From Streptococcus sanguinis (GTDB lineage Bacteria > Bacillota > Bacilli > Lactobacillales > Streptococcaceae): a DNA stretch of 64,000 nucleotides. Shown here in pieces: positions 19,138 through 28,012 of the stretch. Position 1 is the stretch's first letter. Every line of letters begins with the position of its first letter. Made by a program: the position numbers and the translations under genes. The notes beneath the pieces are model-generated. The model was not told where the DNA came from. It did no database searches and saw only the letters and a program-made list of their open reading frames with translations. The stretch covers positions 806,001-870,000 of the forward strand of contig NZ_JAKUVC010000002.1 in NCBI RefSeq assembly GCF_026781265.1, given 5' to 3'.

Positions 19138-19321
19138 GGCCATCGTCCTTATCGTCTTTCTTTTGCCCGAATATAACATAGAAAGCACAAGCAAAAGTGA
19201 TGTCACTAAATCCCAAAATAAACCACATTTGATTTTTCTGAATTATCCCTAGAATTATAAACACAACAGCTAATACTAGCCAAGTAAGAGGAATAAACAG
19301 ATGATTTATTTTCCTATTCAT
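19121..19321 (-). CDS. Small two-helix membrane protein upstream of XRE regulator
   Basis: A 66-residue protein with two hydrophobic helices (about 9-27 and 33-50) and a charged Asp/Lys-rich tail (about 53-66). AGGAAC precedes the ATG, and a consensus promoter lies 30 bases upstream. Its 3-prime end overlaps the XRE gene, an arrangement seen in small stress or immunity-type membrane clusters. I do not recognise a named family. It may sense or modulate the regulator, which is only a guess. Confidence 0.7.
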   Translation of the reverse strand: MNRKINHLFIPLTWLVLAVVFIILGIIQKNQMWFILGFSDITFACAFYVIFGQKKDDKDDGHGKKS

Positions 19322-19350
19322 GCTATAGTTCCTTTCATCATTATAACTCT

Positions 19351-19378
19351 ATTATACAATATATTTTAAATAATGCAA
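19351..19378 (-). promoter_or_regulatory. Promoter of the XRE-CPBP cluster, with CAATATAT repeats
   Basis: -35 TTGCAT (19378-19373), 16-base spacer, -10 TATAAT (19356-19351) with TG just upstream. CAATATAT occurs at 19357-19364 and 19376-19383, 19 bases apart, flanking the spacer. Confidence 0.7.
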
Positions 19379-19417
19379 TATATAAATTACATTTTATCTT
19401 TTATTTTGTACAAAAAA

Positions 19418-19441
19418 AGACTGGGAATTCTCCCAATCTTT
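19418..19441 (-). terminator. Terminator after the UPF0397 gene
   Basis: Stem AAGACTGGGA/TCCCAATCTT (one wobble) with a minus-strand run of seven T. Confidence 0.75.
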
Positions 19442-19456
19442 CAATTTTTGATGTAA

Positions 19457-19999
19457 TCAATCCTTTTTCAAACTTCCTGCGCGTGTGCGGGTGCGAGCGT
19501 AAGCGGTTAGCAAGACAGTTCCGATTACTGCTACTGTCGCAGAATTCACTAGAATTGCTACAATACTTTGAGCAATAACCTTATTGACCGGCTCACCAGA
19601 TACAATCACGTCACCAATTGGGCCGATTAGCCAAGCGATTGCATTGGCTCCAAACTGAATCAAGTTAAAGCGGATAATGTCCTTGACTTCAAATTTGCCT
19701 TCTTCCACTTGGAAGAATTTTCTAAAGAAGCCAACCAATAGACCGAAGACCCCGCTGCCAGCAATCCAGAACCACCAGAGTCCGCCACCGCTCATAGCGT
19801 CTTTAATGGCATGGCCAATGAAGCCCATAAGGAAACCGACGATTGGTCCAAAGATGACGCTAAAAAGAGCTTGCAGAGGGTATTGGAGCTGGATGCTGGT
19901 ATTGGGCACAGGCGTTGGGATATTGATCATTCCGATGACCACGAATAGGGCTGCTCCAATTCCTGTTGCGACTACGTTTCTGATTGTATTATTTTTCAT
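19457..19999 (-). CDS. ECF transporter S component, UPF0397 family
   Basis: A 180-residue membrane protein with five to six helices. The start [15 protein letters not shown] and the [13 protein letters not shown] segment define the UPF0397 group. These are substrate-binding S components that work with a shared or dedicated ECF module. In S. pneumoniae a close homologue sits beside a fused double ATPase and EcfT, like the pair found here at 8784-11298. It follows the SAM hydrolase gene by 11 bases and ends a four-gene operon. The substrate is not established. Confidence 0.92.
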   Translation of the reverse strand: MKNNTIRNVVATGIGAALFVVIGMINIPTPVPNTSIQLQYPLQALFSVIFGPIVGFLMGFIGHAIKDAMSGGGLWWFWIAGSGVFGLLVGFFRKFFQVEEGKFEVKDIIRFNLIQFGANAIAWLIGPIGDVIVSGEPVNKVIAQSIVAILVNSATVAVIGTVLLTAYARTRTRAGSLKKD

Positions 20000-20010
20000 T
20001 TTCTTCTTCC

Positions 20011-20856
20011 TTAATTTTCAATTCTCTTGATTTCAATATGCCACTGGGCACCGACACCAACATTGTAGGCCTTAGCAAAGGAACCTTGGTTAATCGCTAA
20101 GCCGACCCGGTAGAGGGAGTTGATATAGAGGATAGGCTGGCCTATGCGGACATCCGCAAAGGACTTGCCATAGGTTACTTGGTTTTGATAAACCAGCATG
20201 TCATTATTGTAAATGGTAACTTCAAAGCGGTCACCAAATTCCGGTTCCAAGGTGCAGAATTCCTCACGGGTGATAGAGGTCCAGAGAGAGCCGAAGCGAA
20301 CATCCAGGATATCAATAGCTCCGCTGACATAATTCTCCGCAAGCGTAGTCTCTACTACCTGAATTTCGACGATGTCTTCGACCTTGAGTTCTGGTCCAAC
20401 CTCTTCAAAGCTGATATGGCCGCTGGCTAGCTTAGCACCCGTATAGGCATAGACATCACGGCCGTGGAAAGTGTAGGAATGTTCCGTATCCTTGCGGCGA
20501 TTTTCCACTTCAGAAATTTCCCGAATGGCCTCAATGCCGACATGCTTCTTGATGAAAGACAGGGTGCCGTTATCAGGCGTGACGATGTACTGACCCTTTT
20601 TAGTCTTGGCTACCACACTCTTACGCTTGGAGCCAACGCCCGGGTCTACTACCGACACAAAGGTCGTTCCTGCTGGCCAGTAATTAACTGTCTGAAAGAG
20701 ACGATAGCTTCCCTCAAAGATATTGTAAGGGGTGATATCGTGAGTCAGATGATGAATTTTCAGAGTGGGCGACTCTTCTAGCGCCACTCCAATCATGGCT
20801 GACACAGCTCCATCTACCAGACCAAAGTCCGACTGGAGTACGAGTATATTGTTCAT
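20011..20856 (-). CDS. SAM hydrolase / SAM-hydroxide adenosyltransferase (DUF62 family)
   Basis: A 281-residue enzyme related to the fluorinase. The family splits S-adenosylmethionine with hydroxide into adenosine and methionine. Visible features are the N-terminal [10 protein letters not shown] motif (about 7-16), T-H-D-I-T-P (about 38-43), V-V-D-P-G-V-G-S and the P-D-N-G-T-L-S segment (about 94-100); the C-terminal beta domain is present. It sits directly before a UPF0397 S component, 31 bases after a second S-component-like gene. The linkage suggests salvage of an adenosyl compound; that is an inference. Confidence 0.9.
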   Translation of the reverse strand: MNNILVLQSDFGLVDGAVSAMIGVALEESPTLKIHHLTHDITPYNIFEGSYRLFQTVNYWPAGTTFVSVVDPGVGSKRKSVVAKTKKGQYIVTPDNGTLSFIKKHVGIEAIREISEVENRRKDTEHSYTFHGRDVYAYTGAKLASGHISFEEVGPELKVEDIVEIQVVETTLAENYVSGAIDILDVRFGSLWTSITREEFCTLEPEFGDRFEVTIYNNDMLVYQNQVTYGKSFADVRIGQPILYINSLYRVGLAINQGSFAKAYNVGVGAQWHIEIKRIEN

Positions 20857-20887
20857 GTTTTCTCCTTAGTTATATTTTCAATGGTAT

Positions 20888-21481
20888 TTAGGCCGAAGCT
20901 GACTTGGAAAGTCTTGCTTTGAGGATCTTCCTTCCTAACAGGGCTCCAAGTAAAGCGCCCAGTAAAATGCTGGCTATAAACCAGAGGACTAAGCTGGGTT
21001 CTGGCTTAAGCATGACTTGCTCGATATAAGCTTGAGTCTTTCCTCTGGCAAGAAGACTAGCTTCATACTGCTTGGGCGCCAGCCACATTAGGAAAATAGG
21101 ACCCGCTGTGCTAAAGCTGAAAACCATAAAAGACAGCAAGCTTCTAACGGTCTTTTGATAGCTGCCTGACCGAGCTATCATATCCGCTAAAATACCACAA
21201 ATCAAACCCGGTAGAAAGGCTCCAAAGCCATGTCGACTGAGCAGAAAGAAGAGACCTAGCAGACAGCCTAGGCCGCTGATTAGGCCGAAGGTCTTTATTT
21301 TCTCTGTATAGAAGATGAACAGAACTACGCCAAAGAAAGCTGTAAAAGCTGGAGCGTAAAACATATTGCCGGAGCGGTCAAATAGAATCCCAACCAAAAC
21401 GCCTAAGATCATGGCTAAGAAATAAAAGAGGTAAAAGAAGCCAGCCTGCTTCAGTTTGTCTTTTCTTATAGAGTATAGCAT
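20888..21481 (-). CDS. MptD-family putative ECF transporter S component
   Basis: A 197-residue membrane protein with six predicted helices. Conserved-looking blocks are F-L-L-S-R-H-G-F-G-A-F-L-P-G-L-I-C-G-I-L-A-D (about 77-98), then F-S-F-S-T-A-G-P-I, and a lumenal Y-E-A-S-L-L-A-R-G segment. The pattern matches my memory of the Treponema/Streptococcus integral membrane family, now called the MptD S component. The start is ATG 21481 after GGAAAGGAAGG, because the longer frame would overlap the peptidase gene. Family placement is probable, not certain. Confidence 0.7.
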   Translation of the reverse strand: MLYSIRKDKLKQAGFFYLFYFLAMILGVLVGILFDRSGNMFYAPAFTAFFGVVLFIFYTEKIKTFGLISGLGCLLGLFFLLSRHGFGAFLPGLICGILADMIARSGSYQKTVRSLLSFMVFSFSTAGPIFLMWLAPKQYEASLLARGKTQAYIEQVMLKPEPSLVLWFIASILLGALLGALLGRKILKARLSKSASA

Positions 21482-21497
21482 AAGCCTTCCTTTCCCG

Positions 21498-22880
21498 CTA
21501 GTCAGCTCGACGATAACTGCCAATCAGCTCCTGAATGAGCTCTATGTGCGTATAGTAGTCAGCAATTTTCACATTCTCATCTCCGCCATGATCTCGACTA
21601 TTGGCATTGCCAAGTCCGAAAGCCGCCATAGGAACCTCCAAGGCCTCATAGACCGTGTGCATCGGACCAGTTCCAGCTGAAGTCGGCAGAACAGAGATGC
21701 CCTCTTGGTAGTAATCTTTAGCCAGCTCGATAAGATTGAGAATGGAAGGCGCACTCATGTCGCTGCGATAACTCATCTCTCCCAAGGTATAGGTCAGCTC
21801 AACCGCTGGATAGCCATTTTTATCCAGCTGCTGACGAATCTTGTCCAAAACATCTTGTGGTTCCAGACCTGGCACCAGACGAACCTCCATCTTAGCCTGG
21901 GCATCTGAAGGTAAAATGGTCTTGACCCCTTGGCCTTGATAGCCTGATCCGAAGCCTTCAATATTCAGCGAAGGCTCAAAGTAAAATCGACGGAGAAATT
22001 CCTTACGTTCGTCCAATAGAACTGGCAATTTCAAGCCATAGACTTGACTCAACTCTTCAGGAGTCCGCAGGGCATATTCCTCAATTAGGGCCAGCTCTCG
22101 TTCATTTGGCTCTTGAACCTGCTCATAGATGCCTTCAACTAAGATGCGGCCGTCTGGACTGCGCAAGCTGGATAAAGCATTGAGCAAATACCAAGAAGCT
22201 GAATTGATAACCCCACCGAAGCTGGAATGAATATCTACATCTGCACTTTTGACCGTCATGTCAAAGGTAACAATCCCCTTGTTACCGCCCGAGATTTCCA
22301 GCTGTCCAAGATTGTTGCGGCTGCCTTGCTCCCAAACCAGCAAATCCGCTCCTCGCAGGCGTTTGCGATGCTTGGCCAGATATTTATCCAAATCTGTCGA
22401 AGCAGACTCTTCTGACCCTTCCATCATAAAAATGATATTGACCGGCAAATCACCGTGCTCTCGAATATACTTGCGAACAGCCGTCAGGCGAGCGGTAATG
22501 TGCCCCTTGTCATCATCTACTCCTCGCCCATACATGACCCCGTAATGAACCGACAATGTAAAAGGATCATTTGTCCATGGCTGATCATCATCTGCCGGCA
22601 CTGTATCGTAGTGGTTGTAGAAAATAATGGTCTTAGCAGCAGGATTTGAAGAAAGAAACTCCGCCAAAATAAATGGAGCAGTATAGCTGTCGTCAATCAT
22701 GACCTTGGCACCTGCAGCTGTAAAAATCTCTCCCAAATAGTTAGCTACTTCCTGCAGGCCAACCTGCTGGGCAAAGATCGATTTTTTAGAGATCAAGGTC
22801 CGCAGCACTTCAAAATAGTGCTGGGCTACCTCGTCGTTTTCAAATTTCTTGATTTGTTCAGTCTCGGTTGAGAAAGGCAT
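21498..22880 (-). CDS. M20-family metallopeptidase (dipeptidase/deacylase type)
   Basis: A 460-residue M20 zinc hydrolase. Metal-site motifs are YNHYDTVPA (about 88-96), the bridging aspartate in YGRGVDDDKGH (about 117-127), MEGSEES (about 152-158) and a late N-S-R-D-H-G-G segment. A dimerization domain lies between about 200 and 320. Such enzymes cleave dipeptides or N-acyl amino acids in the cytoplasm. It heads the operon of two S components and the SAM hydrolase, which may mean that the imported compound is an amino-acid conjugate. Confidence 0.9.
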   Translation of the reverse strand: MPFSTETEQIKKFENDEVAQHYFEVLRTLISKKSIFAQQVGLQEVANYLGEIFTAAGAKVMIDDSYTAPFILAEFLSSNPAAKTIIFYNHYDTVPADDDQPWTNDPFTLSVHYGVMYGRGVDDDKGHITARLTAVRKYIREHGDLPVNIIFMMEGSEESASTDLDKYLAKHRKRLRGADLLVWEQGSRNNLGQLEISGGNKGIVTFDMTVKSADVDIHSSFGGVINSASWYLLNALSSLRSPDGRILVEGIYEQVQEPNERELALIEEYALRTPEELSQVYGLKLPVLLDERKEFLRRFYFEPSLNIEGFGSGYQGQGVKTILPSDAQAKMEVRLVPGLEPQDVLDKIRQQLDKNGYPAVELTYTLGEMSYRSDMSAPSILNLIELAKDYYQEGISVLPTSAGTGPMHTVYEALEVPMAAFGLGNANSRDHGGDENVKIADYYTHIELIQELIGSYRRAD

Positions 22881-22903
22881 GCGTTACTCCTATTAACAGC
22901 AGA

Positions 22904-22938
22904 TAAAGGGCTGGGGAAATAAGCTTCCCCGCCCTTAT
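22904..22938 (-). terminator. Hairpin upstream of the M20 gene and past the binding-protein gene
   Basis: GC-rich imperfect stem ATAAAGGGCTGGGGAA / TTCCCCGCCCTTAT with no long T run. It lies about 60 bases past the solute-binding protein stop and upstream in map order of the M20 start at 22880, so it probably separates these units. Confidence 0.5.
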
Positions 22939-22996
22939 CGTATTTCTTGGTTCAAAGTCTAATCAGCCAAATGCAGACTGGACTTGATGGGATTTC

Positions 22997-23824
22997 TTAC
23001 TTGATGTCTTTTGCATCTGGCAGGTAAGAGCCGCCAAAGAATTCTTGCGATAATTTTTCAAGCGTACCATCCTCATAGAGTTCTTTGATTCGCTTGTTGA
23101 CAAATTTTTGCAAGTCTTCCTGACCGCTTGCAATAATCGGATAGACATAAGGCTGCTGGTCGCTTGGAAGTTCAATCACTTCCAAATTTTTCAAGTCTTG
23201 GTCTTTGATAATAGACTCTACAGTTATGCGCTCAAAAATCTTATAGTCCGTACGGCCGTCATTCAGATTGGCCAAGATTTGCTGAATGGTTCCGTCCGTA
23301 TAATTGATTTTTGTCGGTTTATCGCTATGTTCCTTGTTGTAGTCCTCTAGTTGTTGAGCTGTCGAAGTCCCCTGAACAACCTCAGTAGACTTGCCGCCAA
23401 TGTCATCCAGCGATTTGATTCCCTCACCCTTACGGACAACTAAAACTGTTGGATTTTTCGCATATGGACTAGCATAGAGATATTTATTAGCCCGTTCTTC
23501 AGAATAGCTGATATTATTGGCACCAATCTGATAGCGGTCGCTGTCCAGACCTGAGAATATTGAAGCCCACTTGGTCTTATTGAAATTGACTTCATACTTG
23601 TCTGAGTCCTTAAAGATAGCACGAAGGACTTCGATATCGTAGCCAGTCAGTTTACCGTCTTTATCCTCGTATGAAAATGGTTTGGTCGTTCCCACTGTTC
23701 CGACTTCTACCTTTGTTTTCTCTGTTTTTTTCTCACTTGATGATGAGCAAGCCACCAAGGCACCAAGGGCCAAGACACTGACGGCTGCCAGAGAGAAGTA
23801 TTTCAAGGTTTTCTTCAGGTTCAT
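22997..23824 (-). CDS. Amino-acid ABC transporter solute-binding lipoprotein
   Basis: A 275-residue family-3 solute-binding protein. A lipoprotein signal ([10 protein letters not shown]... with lipobox LVAC near residues 23-26) is followed by a serine-rich tether and the amino-acid-binding domain ([20 protein letters not shown]). Start at ATG 23824 after AGGAGGAATT. The protein captures an amino acid (cystine or another polar one is possible) outside the cell. No permease or ATPase gene is adjacent, so it must use a transporter encoded elsewhere. Confidence 0.92.
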   Translation of the reverse strand: MNLKKTLKYFSLAAVSVLALGALVACSSSSEKKTEKTKVEVGTVGTTKPFSYEDKDGKLTGYDIEVLRAIFKDSDKYEVNFNKTKWASIFSGLDSDRYQIGANNISYSEERANKYLYASPYAKNPTVLVVRKGEGIKSLDDIGGKSTEVVQGTSTAQQLEDYNKEHSDKPTKINYTDGTIQQILANLNDGRTDYKIFERITVESIIKDQDLKNLEVIELPSDQQPYVYPIIASGQEDLQKFVNKRIKELYEDGTLEKLSQEFFGGSYLPDAKDIK

Positions 23825-23942
23825 ATTTCGAATTCCTCCTAAAAAGTCTTTCTTTATCATATCAAATAAGAAGAAGCTTGACCATTATATATTTTTTATG
23901 GAGGTGATAGCTTTTCTTTATCAGCTTTGAGACAGCCATTCA

Positions 23943-25085
23943 CTAGACTTTCTGCCTGTAGTACTGCAGGAGAAAGAGGGCGCTCTCCACATAGTAAGGA
24001 ACGGAAACTTTGAAGGCTTCGTCGTCAATGACCATGCTGTCGTGATGGAGGTCAGGAGCATTTTCCGCACCATTTGAGCCGATAAAGGCAAAGACGCCTG
24101 GAAGCTCCTCCTGATAAAAGGCAAAATCTTCTCCAGCCGAGGATGGACTGGCTGGTAGGACCTCAGCCAGATTCTGTGAGTGCTCATAGAGCAGCTCGGC
24201 TAATTCGGGATCATTATAGGTCACTGGCGGAGTATGGTCCCAAGAAATCCTGACTTGAGCTCCAAAATTCTCCGCTGTATTCTCTACAATTCGGATAAAA
24301 TCTTCCTTGAGACGCTGCTGCAAGGTCGGATTGAAGCTACGGATAGTCCCTTCAAAAAAGCCCGACTGCGGCAGTACATTCCAGGTAGCTCCTGCTTCGA
24401 TATGAGTCACAGATAAGACAGCTGCTTCAAAAGGAGATACTGTGCGGGCCACTAGAGGCTGCAGATTTTGAATCATACTAGTCAAGGTCAATACTGTATC
24501 AACACCCAGATCTGGCCTAGCCGCATGGCTGCTGACGCCTTCTACCTCCACCTTGAACTTCTCAACTCCAGCCATCATGGCTCCAGCTTTAAGCGCCAAC
24601 TGTCCCGCCTTGAGCTGGGGCATATTGTGAAAGCCGATAATAGCAGACACATCGTCCAGTAAACCAGTCGCAAGAACCTGACTGGCTCCCTGAGAAGTTT
24701 CCTCAGCTGGCTGAAAAATCAGACGAACTGTCCCTCTCAAATCTCCTTCCATAGACTTGAGCAGCTCCGCTGCCCCCAAAAGGCTGGTCTGATGAAAATC
24801 ATGGCCGCAAGCGTGCATGACACCTGCATTCTGACTGGCGTAAGGCAGACCTGTCCGCTCCAAAATGGGCAGAGCATCGATATCAGCCCTCAGGGCAATA
24901 ACTGGCTTGCCAGAGCCAACCTCGGCAACTAGGCCAGTTTTCAGACCGGATTCTAAAATCCTAATCTCCAAATCTTCCAGATAGCTTCTTAGGAAAGCTG
25001 TCGTTTCAAATTCCTGCCCAGACAGTTCTGGATGCTGATGAAGATAATGCCGCGTTTGCATCAGTTTATCATAAAATTTTTTCAT
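23943..25085 (-). CDS. M20D amidohydrolase (N-acyl-amino acid/hippurate hydrolase type)
   Basis: A 380-residue zinc amidohydrolase of the M20D group. The start H-Y-L-H-Q-H-P-E-L-S-G and ACGHDFHQ (about 91-98) with a late E-D-F-A-F-Y segment mark the subfamily; the lid domain is about 175-290. Members release amino acids from N-acyl or N-acetyl derivatives. It lies upstream of an amino-acid-binding lipoprotein, and a second M20 enzyme follows, suggesting peptide and acyl-amino-acid use in this stretch. Confidence 0.92.
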   Translation of the reverse strand: MKKFYDKLMQTRHYLHQHPELSGQEFETTAFLRSYLEDLEIRILESGLKTGLVAEVGSGKPVIALRADIDALPILERTGLPYASQNAGVMHACGHDFHQTSLLGAAELLKSMEGDLRGTVRLIFQPAEETSQGASQVLATGLLDDVSAIIGFHNMPQLKAGQLALKAGAMMAGVEKFKVEVEGVSSHAARPDLGVDTVLTLTSMIQNLQPLVARTVSPFEAAVLSVTHIEAGATWNVLPQSGFFEGTIRSFNPTLQQRLKEDFIRIVENTAENFGAQVRISWDHTPPVTYNDPELAELLYEHSQNLAEVLPASPSSAGEDFAFYQEELPGVFAFIGSNGAENAPDLHHDSMVIDDEAFKVSVPYYVESALFLLQYYRQKV

Positions 25086-25317
25086 GGCAGACTCCTTCTA
25101 AAAACCAACGTTCATTAAGTCCATTCACATTCAATTCTAAGTTTAATAATTTTTAGTGCTGACTTTCTAGTTAATTTTTTCTCTACTACTGCTTAACATT
25201 CAGTTTGTTAAATCTTGAGTATTCTGATTAAATCTAAAATGTCCTATTTAAGGAGAGAATCTCACTTCAAAAACAACATTTATCATAAACAAAGGTAATC
25301 AAAGACCCTGATAAAGC

Positions 25318-25735
25318 GGCTCTATAATTTCTGTAGTGGGTAAAACCACTGTAGGAATGATGGAGCCTATTTGTTGTAGAAAAAAAGTCCCATAAAACCT
25401 ATAATGAAAAGCGACAAAACCATCATTAGAAAGACTCTTATGGAACAGTTCAATTTTATCACAAACTTACTCGGAATAAAAGACCCTAACATCATAATCT
25501 TGGATGTTCTAGATGCTGGAACTCATAAAGAAATCATCGCTAAGCTGGATTATCCTGCTCAAATGCAAAACTAGAAGCTACTAACAACCTCATCAAGCGC
25601 AACGCTTTCGGCTTTCGGAACTTTGACAATTTTAAAACTAGAATCCTCATCGCTTTGAATATCAAAAAGGAGAGGACTGATTTAATCCTCACCAGAATAT
25701 GACTTTTTAGCAACCCACTACAGTTGACAAAGACC
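25318..25735 (+). mobile_element. ISL3-family insertion sequence remnant
   Basis: The left end begins GGCTCTATAATTTCTGTAGT at 25318, and the right end reads ACCCACTACAG...AAAGACCC to about 25735, as in streptococcal ISL3 (IS1167-like) ends. Inside, a transposase start (M-E-Q-F-N-F-I-T-N-L-L, ATG 25440) stops after about 44 codons; the transposase C-terminal segment (L-E-A-T-N-N-L-I-K-R-N-A-F-G-F-R-N-F) resumes near 25565 and ends at 25702. Almost all the catalytic part is deleted. An 18-base direct repeat (25300-25317 and 25728-25745) flanks it. Confidence 0.82.
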
Positions 25736-25757
25736 CTGATAAAGCTTATCAGGGTCT
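25731..25757 (-). terminator. Terminator of the DUF5105 lipoprotein gene, next to an IS remnant
   Basis: Perfect 12-pair hairpin AGACCCTGATAA-agc-TTATCAGGGTCT. The 18-base CAAAGACCCTGATAAAGC including its left arm is repeated at 25300-25317, on the other side of the insertion-sequence remnant. Confidence 0.75.
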
Positions 25758-25785
25758 GCATATCTAAAGTCTTTTATAAATAATT

Positions 25786-26901
25786 TTAGAAATCACCCAT
25801 GAATACAGTCATAAAGGAACCATAACCATAATCTTGCGTTTCAACTATCCATTTTCCGTCCTTACGAACCAACTTCATCTTATAACCCTCACGACTGATA
25901 CTTTCGCTCGTTGCTAAAGGACGAGAATCTAGGCTAGCCGTCGTTTCATCTACCAATGCCTTATCAGCCGCTTTATAAGCATCTGAGAGACTTCCATATT
26001 CTGAACGATGTTGGTTATAGAAATTACTAAGATAATCTCTAGTAATCCCTTTAAGTCCAATGACTTCTGGTTGAACTACTACAACCGCATGATCTGGGAA
26101 ATATTCTTTTACTGTGTAGGTAATATTAGCACGTTTAGCATTTGCTTTTATATAAGCATCAATAAACGCATTTGTTTCTTCTTCTGTGAAAGGATAATTA
26201 TATAGTCGACGTTTAAAAGTTTCAGCAAATTTAGTTCGGAATTCTGTTTTAGATTTCTCTAGATCATTTCCTAAAGGTACTCCATCTTTTTTCTTATCAG
26301 ATTTTTTTGCATCCTTTCCACTTGCTTCTCCACCAAGAAAGACTGCATTCACATACTCTGAAGCTACATTTTTTATTTCATCAACATCATCCGTATATTT
26401 TGATGGATCAACTTTAAGATGGACTTCTTTCACTTCATCTTCGGTAGTATATGAAGCTGGTGAGTAATGGAGTTCATATTTCTGATCCTTATCAACTTCA
26501 AAGACTACATATCCAGAAATCGTTTTTCCTTTCGCTAAGTCATTATAACTCAACGTTTTAAATTTATCTGAATCGCTATAGACTCTTTCAGGTTCAACTT
26601 TTTCATCTTTTGAATCATACAAACTAATGTCTGTGCTAGAAATGTTTAGCTTTTTATTCGTTTTATTTTTAAATTCAAGTGACAAAGCTAAATATTTAGA
26701 GTCAGAACTGCCCTCTGATGGTAAAATATATTCTCCATCTTTGATTGTTATTTCAACTTGACCATTACTAGAAACACTTTTTGAAGTTTGTTTGTCTTCA
26801 GCACCTGAAGTTGAATTATTTTTCTGCTTAGGAACAAATGCACAACCTGTTAAGCTAGCAGCAGTTGTTAGTAATAGTGCATATTTAAAGATTCTTTTCA
26901 T
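25786..26901 (-). CDS. DUF5105-family lipoprotein
   Basis: A 371-residue surface lipoprotein. The signal peptide ends in lipobox LTGC (about 17-20), followed by a Lys/Ser/Gly-rich linker. A strand-rich DUF4352-like domain lies at about 48-160 (L-A-L-S-L-E-F-K-N-K-T-N-K-K-L), and a helical DUF5105-type region at about 170-371. AAGGAG precedes ATG. The role is unknown. Its base composition is more AT-rich than the housekeeping genes around it. The gene's terminator is abutted by an insertion-sequence remnant. Confidence 0.8.
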   Translation of the reverse strand: MKRIFKYALLLTTAASLTGCAFVPKQKNNSTSGAEDKQTSKSVSSNGQVEITIKDGEYILPSEGSSDSKYLALSLEFKNKTNKKLNISSTDISLYDSKDEKVEPERVYSDSDKFKTLSYNDLAKGKTISGYVVFEVDKDQKYELHYSPASYTTEDEVKEVHLKVDPSKYTDDVDEIKNVASEYVNAVFLGGEASGKDAKKSDKKKDGVPLGNDLEKSKTEFRTKFAETFKRRLYNYPFTEEETNAFIDAYIKANAKRANITYTVKEYFPDHAVVVVQPEVIGLKGITRDYLSNFYNQHRSEYGSLSDAYKAADKALVDETTASLDSRPLATSESISREGYKMKLVRKDGKWIVETQDYGYGSFMTVFMGDF

Positions 26902-27028
26902 AGTAACTCCTTAAATTATTTTTCTCTATTTTATCACACTTAATAAGTTCGGTAAATCTTTTTATTACATTTTGCTCAAATAAGACGTTTTGCTATTTAG
27001 AAACAACAAATAAAGTGCATATCTAAAG

Positions 27029-27745
27029 TTAGAATCCATCTACATTCGTATAGATTTTTTGGACATCTTCATCGTCTTCTAAAACGCTATAAAGTTTTTC
27101 AAAGGTTTCGAGGTCTTCACCGGTCAACTCTACTTCAGACTGAGGAATCATTTCCAGCTCAGTTACTTGGAATTCTTGAATACCAGATTCACGCAGAGCC
27201 ACGATGGCCTTGTGAAGGTCGGTTGGCGCTGTATAGACAGTGATGCTTCCTTCTTCTGCTTCAACATCATCAACATCCACATCCGCTTCCAGCAGCTGTT
27301 CAAAGACACTGTCAGCGTCGTCCCCAGCAAAGACAATCACGCCTTTATTATCAAAAAGATAAGATACAGAGCCGCTAGCTCCCATATTGCCGCCATTTTT
27401 ACCAAAAGCAGCACGGACATTGGCTGCAGTCCGATTGACATTTGAAGTCAGGGTATCGACAATCAGCATAGAACCGCTTGGCCCAAATCCTTCATAGCGA
27501 CCTTCAGTAAAGGTTTCGTCCGTGTTCCCTTTTGCCTTATCAATGGCCTTGTCAATGACATGCTTCGGCACCTGAGCTTGTTTAGCTCGGTCTATGACGA
27601 ATTTCAAAGCTGTGTTAGACTCTGGATCTGGATCACCCTTTTTAGCTGCTACATAGATTTCCACACCAAACTTAGCATATACTTTTGAGTTTGCGCCGTC
27701 TTTGGCCGTTTTCTTTGCCACAATATTGGCCCATTTACGTCCCAT
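27029..27745 (-). CDS. yebC: YebC/PmpR-family transcriptional regulator or translation factor
   Basis: A 238-residue member of the YebC/TACO1 family, historically seen as DNA-binding regulators and now also linked to translation of difficult peptide stretches. It starts [12 protein letters not shown], and has the conserved A-P-K-H-like [10 protein letters not shown] (about 58-67), Y-E-G-F-G-P-S-G (about 84-91), and [15 protein letters not shown] (about 117-131). Length is normal, and it appears monocistronic. Confidence 0.95.
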   Translation of the reverse strand: MGRKWANIVAKKTAKDGANSKVYAKFGVEIYVAAKKGDPDPESNTALKFVIDRAKQAQVPKHVIDKAIDKAKGNTDETFTEGRYEGFGPSGSMLIVDTLTSNVNRTAANVRAAFGKNGGNMGASGSVSYLFDNKGVIVFAGDDADSVFEQLLEADVDVDDVEAEEGSITVYTAPTDLHKAIVALRESGIQEFQVTELEMIPQSEVELTGEDLETFEKLYSVLEDDEDVQKIYTNVDGF

Positions 27746-27919
27746 TGGAGATTCTCCTTTTGATAAATTACATTTTTAATCTTTCTTATTATAACACAGG
27801 GAATCAGAAAAATCACTAAGAAAAAATGATAGCTTCTAGAAGATTCTGGTTGTATTCTTCAACTCTTGTTAGCCTGAAATCGAGATAAAATTGATTTCAG
27901 TTTTCCTTCCATAAAAAAT

Positions 27920-27942
27920 CCAGTCGCTAAAACAGCAACTGG
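27920..27942 (-). terminator. Terminator after the gene at 28013
   Basis: Hairpin CCAGTTGCT-gtttt-AGCGACTGG on the minus strand (one mismatch), followed by six T. Confidence 0.75.
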
Positions 27943-28012
27943 ACGATGAATTCTATTTCCCGAAACCGACAGGTCTATCATAACTGACCTTTACCGAAAT
28001 CCATCAAAAATA

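Noticed and set aside
26008..26205. Plus-strand frame within the lipoprotein gene
   Set aside because: A shadow of the DUF5105 gene on the other strand, without SD or recognisable domain.
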